DNA of 64,000 bases from assembly GCA_965237595.1 (NCBI GenBank), contig CBDEFY010000004.1, forward strand, positions 310,001-374,000. Direction: 5' to 3'. Below are positions 60,987-64,000 of this stretch, in pieces; the stretch's first letter is position 1; the number at the start of each line of letters is the position of its first letter. This stretch comes from UBA9611 sp965237595 (GTDB taxonomy: Bacteria > Chloroflexota > Dehalococcoidia > Lucifugimonadales > UBA3495). The position numbers and the translations under genes are program-made. Under the pieces are notes generated by a model. The model did not search any database, was not told the origin of the DNA, and saw only the letters and a program-made list of their open reading frames with translations.

Positions 60987-62315
60987 CTATCTCAGGAACC
61001 CCTCGTAATTGCGCATCATCAACTGCGCCTCAAGTTGGCGCAGGGTATCCAGGCCGACTCCGACCATAATCAGTAGGCTGGTGCTGCTGAGAGATATTGC
61101 TTGAACATCAGTGATGAGCGACGCGATATAGGGCATGATGGCGATCGTGCCCAGGAAGAGGGCCCCGCCCAATGTAATACGCACAATCACCCGGTTCAGA
61201 TAATCCTGGGTGGGTTTGCCGGGGCGAATGCCCAGCACAAAACCGCCGTTCTTCTGGAGATTCTCAGCCAGTTGCTGTTGGTTGAACACCACCATGGTAT
61301 AGAAGAAAGTGAAAATCACCACCAGCACGAACACCATCACCCAATAGAGGGGCGAGGTGGGTATCAACAGGTCGGCGAAGAAGTTGGCCACGTCGCCAAC
61401 CCAAGTGGTGTTGGTGGCGAAGTAGGTTGCGATGGTGCCGGGCAAAATCACGATGGAAAAGGCAAAGATCAGAGGAATCATGCCCGCCGAATTTATACGC
61501 AATGGTAGATAGGTGGCACCGCTTTGCCGGTACATCCTGCCGCCCCGGAAGATGCTGCGGCCGTACTGCACCGGGATGCGGCGGTGGGCCTCGTTGAACA
61601 TGACGATACAGGCGATGATCAGCACGCCGATTATGGCGAAGAAACCGATGCCCAGCACATTGTCCCGGTCCAAGAAGCCTTGAGTCAGCAGTCTGGGGAA
61701 TCCAGCCACGATTCCGGCGAAGATTATCAGGGATATTCCGTTTCCGATGCCCCGCTCGGTAATCATCTCCCCCAGCCAGACCAAGAACATGGTCCCGGCG
61801 GCGATGGAGAACAGGGCCGCGATGGTGGGTAAGAGAGCATCGCCGGAGAAACCAACATCGGCTATGACGTTGCTCTGCTCAAGAAGGACCAGTTGACCAT
61901 ATCCCTGGGCAAAGGCGATGGGGATGGTAATCCAGTGGGTAATCCGGTTCATCTTGGCCCGGCCAGCCTCGCCTTCACGGGACATTTCCTGCAACGAGGG
62001 GATGACCGGAGTCAGCAACTGGATAATGATGGACGATGTGATATAGGGGAAAACACCCAGGGCCACGATGCTCATGCGGCTCAGGGCTCCGCCGCTGAAC
62101 AGGTCCAAGAAGCCCAGGAGTTCGTTGTTCCTGAAAAGGTTGTCCAGCGCTACCTGGTCAATACCGGGAAGGGGGATGTGGGCAACGAACCGGTATAGGG
62201 CCAGGATGGCCAGCGTGAACAGTATCTTGGCCCGCAGATCAGGCAGGCTGAAGGCATCGATCGCCGCCTGAATCAGCTTGGGGAATCTGCCGGCCTGGGC
62301 CTCGGCGGATATCAT
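60987..62315 (-). CDS. secY: Preprotein translocase subunit SecY
   Basis: A 442-residue membrane channel of the Sec translocon with ten transmembrane helices. The plug/gate side appears as PLPGIDQVALDNLFRNNELL, and GALSRMSIVALGVFPYITSS is the SecY signature 1. EMITERGIGNGISLIIFAGI is signature 2. The C-terminal RIDTLRQ-type loop is represented by LDTLRQLEAQLMMRNYEGFL. It overlaps rplO by one base and is followed immediately by adk. Confidence 0.97.
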   Translation of the reverse strand: MISAEAQAGRFPKLIQAAIDAFSLPDLRAKILFTLAILALYRFVAHIPLPGIDQVALDNLFRNNELLGFLDLFSGGALSRMSIVALGVFPYITSSIIIQLLTPVIPSLQEMSREGEAGRAKMNRITHWITIPIAFAQGYGQLVLLEQSNVIADVGFSGDALLPTIAALFSIAAGTMFLVWLGEMITERGIGNGISLIIFAGIVAGFPRLLTQGFLDRDNVLGIGFFAIIGVLIIACIVMFNEAHRRIPVQYGRSIFRGGRMYRQSGATYLPLRINSAGMIPLIFAFSIVILPGTIATYFATNTTWVGDVANFFADLLIPTSPLYWVMVFVLVVIFTFFYTMVVFNQQQLAENLQKNGGFVLGIRPGKPTQDYLNRVIVRITLGGALFLGTIAIMPYIASLITDVQAISLSSTSLLIMVGVGLDTLRQLEAQLMMRNYEGFLR

Positions 62316-62764
62316 TAAGCCGGGCTCTCCTCCGCCGTACCCTTCGCCGCTTCTATCTTGTCTTTAGCAGAGCGGGTGAATTTGGCAGCTACCACGGTCA
62401 CGGCTTTACTAATCTCTCCATCACCAACAACCTTCACCGGCTGGTTTAGGTTCCGCAAGTAGCCCTTCTCCAGAAGGAGTTCCGGGGTGATACGCTCGCC
62501 ATCGTCAAATTTGTCCAGGGTCTCCAACTTGACCAAGGAGTAATACGTCTTGAATTTGTTGTGGAAGCCCCGCTTCATGGGCAGTCCCTTGATCAAGGGC
62601 AACTGGCCACCCTCGAACCAAACGGGCGACCCGCCGCCGGAGCGGGATTTTTGTCCCTTCATGCCCCGCCCCGCGGTGCTTCCCTGGCCTGCCGCGTCGC
62701 CGCGGCCAATGCGTTTTCTTTTTTTTCTGGCTCCCTTGGCTGGGGCCAGTTCATGTTCCATCAT
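62315..62764 (-). CDS. rplO: 50S ribosomal protein L15 (uL15)
   Basis: A 149-residue protein: KGARKKRKRIGRGDAAGQGS, TAGRGMKGQKSRSGGGSPVW and FEGGQLPLIKGLPMKRGFHN, ending in a short acidic extension (KGTAEESPA). ATG 62764 and 62761 are both possible. It shares one base with secY and follows rpmD by about 165 bases, a longer gap than elsewhere in the cluster. Confidence 0.96.
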   Translation of the reverse strand: MMEHELAPAKGARKKRKRIGRGDAAGQGSTAGRGMKGQKSRSGGGSPVWFEGGQLPLIKGLPMKRGFHNKFKTYYSLVKLETLDKFDDGERITPELLLEKGYLRNLNQPVKVVGDGEISKAVTVVAAKFTRSAKDKIEAAKGTAEESPA

Positions 62765-62929
62765 ATAGCGAGCCTTACGAAAGCTGTTACGCCCTTCAAG
62801 TTGATTGTAGCTGCGTCATGCCTGGCGGTAAACGGTTTGGTGGTTGTCATAATGCCGGTTTAACGGCAATCCTGTACCCGTACCTCCCCGTTTCAATTGG
62901 AAAGGAACCGCCCCAGCTTGGCGGGCCAG

Positions 62930-63109
62930 CTAGGCTTCTTCTACCTTCACCAAGTGGCTGACTTTGTTCACCATGCCGAGTATGGTCGGTGAGTCCTGAT
63001 GGACCACGGAATGGTGCAAGCGCCGCAGCCCCAGTGACTTGATGATCCGCCGCTGTTTCTCCGTGCGGCCGATTGCGCTTTTCGTCCAGGTAATCTTTAT
63101 TTCCGCCAT
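62930..63109 (-). CDS. rpmD: 50S ribosomal protein L30 (uL30)
   Basis: A 59-residue protein: AEIKITWTKSAIGRTEKQRR, IIKSLGLRRLHHSVVHQDSP, TILGMVNKVSHLVKVEEA. The order rpsE-rpmD-rplO is the standard one. ATG 63109 follows the rpsE stop by about 48 bases. It is short enough to be missed by ordinary length cut-offs. Confidence 0.95.
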   Translation of the reverse strand: MAEIKITWTKSAIGRTEKQRRIIKSLGLRRLHHSVVHQDSPTILGMVNKVSHLVKVEEA

Positions 63110-63157
63110 AATGTGTCGACCCGTAGTTCCGATTGGGGGAGCGGTCCTAATTCCCCC

Positions 63158-63754
63158 TCAGGCATCTCGTCCTTCCATAATTGCGGCTATGTCTTCCGGC
63201 TCTTGTTCTGCCTTGGGTTCCTCTTTAGTTGGAATGGGACGGCCCAGGCGGCGGGCCAACTCCACCTCGGGGTCCTTCAACTGCCGCAGAGCTTCCATGG
63301 TCGCGTAGACGATGTTGATGGGATTCCGAGAGCCCAATGACTTTCCGACAACGTCTTTCACGCCGCCCAGTTCCAAGATGGCGCGCATGGCGCCGGCGGC
63401 AATGACTCCGGTCCCCTCCCGGGCAGGCTTGATCAGCACAATGGTCGCGCCCTTCTTGACCGTAATCTGCTGGGGAATGGTGCTTCCGCGCAAGGGGATG
63501 GTGACCATGTCCCGCCGGGCGACGGCATTGCCTTTTCTGACCGCGTCTGGAATGACCAGCGCCTTGCCCAGGCCAACGCCCACCTGGCCCTGGCCATCTC
63601 CCACTACGACCAGCGCATTGAAACGGAGACGACGGCCTCCCTTCACCACCTTGGCGATGCGGCGTGTGAAGACAACCCTTTCGGAGAATCCTCCGGTGTC
63701 CTCATCCCGGCCTCGGCCTCGGTCGGAGAAGAACCTGTTTGGGGCTTGAACCAT
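63158..63754 (-). CDS. rpsE: 30S ribosomal protein S5 (uS5)
   Basis: A 198-residue protein: the N-terminal RNA-binding domain (SERVVFTRRIAKVVKGGRRL, RFNALVVVGDGQGQVGVGLG) and the C-terminal part GVIAAGAMRAILELGGVKDV. A C-terminal extension after YATMEALRQLKDPEV is Glu- and Lys-rich (PTKEEPKAEQEPEDIAAIME). The start lies about 45 bases after rplR. Confidence 0.97.
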   Translation of the reverse strand: MVQAPNRFFSDRGRGRDEDTGGFSERVVFTRRIAKVVKGGRRLRFNALVVVGDGQGQVGVGLGKALVIPDAVRKGNAVARRDMVTIPLRGSTIPQQITVKKGATIVLIKPAREGTGVIAAGAMRAILELGGVKDVVGKSLGSRNPINIVYATMEALRQLKDPEVELARRLGRPIPTKEEPKAEQEPEDIAAIMEGRDA

Positions 63755-63799
63755 CAGCGGGCTAGACCTCCCAGTCTGTGGATTAAGTTAACTTTGTTT

Positions 63800-64000
63800 C
63801 TAGAATTGCAGCCCGGCTTCCCGGGTCGCTTCGGCCAGGGCCTTGACTCTGCCGTGGAATTTGCATCCACCGCGGTCGAAAACCACTTGGGTGATACCCT
63901 CGGCCATGGCCCTTTCCGCCACCAACTTGCCCACCGCGCTGGACGCGGCAATCTTGGGGGTGATGGACCCGCCGGCTTCCTTCACCGCATCGGCGCTGGA
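63800..64000 (-). CDS. rplR: 50S ribosomal protein L18 (uL18), 5' part outside the window
   Basis: The C-terminal 66 residues are present: SITPKIAASSAVGKLVAERA, GITQVVFDRGGCKFHGRVKA and LAEATREAGLQF, which is the usual uL18 end. The frame is open to the window edge, so the start lies beyond 64000. It heads the part of the spc operon seen here. Confidence 0.95.
   Translation of the reverse strand, partial: SSADAVKEAGGSITPKIAASSAVGKLVAERAMAEGITQVVFDRGGCKFHGRVKALAEATREAGLQF

Noticed and set aside
1..64000. CRISPR array, rRNA, prophage or biosynthetic cluster
   Set aside because: No regularly spaced direct repeats, rRNA segments, phage structural genes or NRPS/PKS modules were seen.

Overview
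The window reads as a piece of a GC-rich bacterial chromosome, most likely a Chloroflexota lineage close to the marine SAR202/Dehalococcoidia group. This is inferred from the gene set: luciferase-like flavin monooxygenases, acyl-CoA dehydrogenases beside a fused ETF, HyuA/HyuB, M19 dipeptidase, DUF3179, and the style of the dispersed palindromes. No rRNA or tRNA gene is present to confirm it.

Layout. (1) 1-7080 is a decaying accessory stretch: a frameshifted response regulator, a serine-recombinase tail, an intact HigB toxin with a HigA-ImmA-type antitoxin, two small orphan proteins, two tandem GIY-YIG cassettes with a tRNA-like palindromic tail, a PDZ gene with an in-frame TAG, and an MFS transporter reduced by internal deletion. 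(2) 7189-12834 is catabolic: M19 dipeptidase, enoyl-CoA hydratase, zinc-ribbon protein, nitroreductase, Asp/Glu racemase-type enzyme and a SelA/DgaE-fold PLP enzyme. (3) 13260-18320 is a mosaic around an IS1380 transposase: a C-terminal DNA methylase piece, a thioredoxin-like frame with UGA at its first active-site Cys and a SECIS-like hairpin, a SAM methyltransferase scrap, a luciferase-like monooxygenase that lost its start, a DUF3592 protein and a broken acyl-CoA ligase tail.

(4) 18405-28479 holds a DUF3179 lipoprotein, an ECF sigma factor and a central-carbon cluster (transketolase, Mtr-like disulfide reductase, 6-phosphogluconate dehydrogenase, glucose-6-phosphate dehydrogenase, GH15). 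Together these make an NADPH-generating oxidative pentose phosphate unit. (5) 28542-33856 is a hydantoinase/oxoprolinase pair in which hyuA is split by a frameshift and an IS3-family element, while hyuB is intact. (6) 34068-46801 mixes a frameshifted cupin, an Asp-box protein, an HTH/zinc-ribbon miniprotein, GlcG, a luciferase-like monooxygenase, an isochorismatase-fold protein lacking the catalytic Cys, a YHS protein, two acyl-CoA dehydrogenases, two membrane proteins, a fused EtfB-EtfA and nicotinate phosphoribosyltransferase.

(7) 47007-52380 is a methionine/SAM recycling locus led by a SAM-I riboswitch and terminator: mtnA, mtnP, a rhodanese, ahcY and metK, then a phosphohexomutase. (8) 54277-64000, on the minus strand, is the spc/alpha ribosomal cluster: rplR (partial), rpsE, rpmD, rplO, secY, adk, map, infA, rpmJ, rpsM, rpsK, rpsD, rpoA, rplQ, truA, rplM, rpsI.

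The most unusual signals are the UGA/SECIS-like thioredoxin frame (13668-14033), the paired GIY-YIG/tRNA-like cassettes (4456-5121), the single-chain ETF (43442-45322), and the number of genes broken by one-base changes. That last pattern may partly reflect assembly errors.
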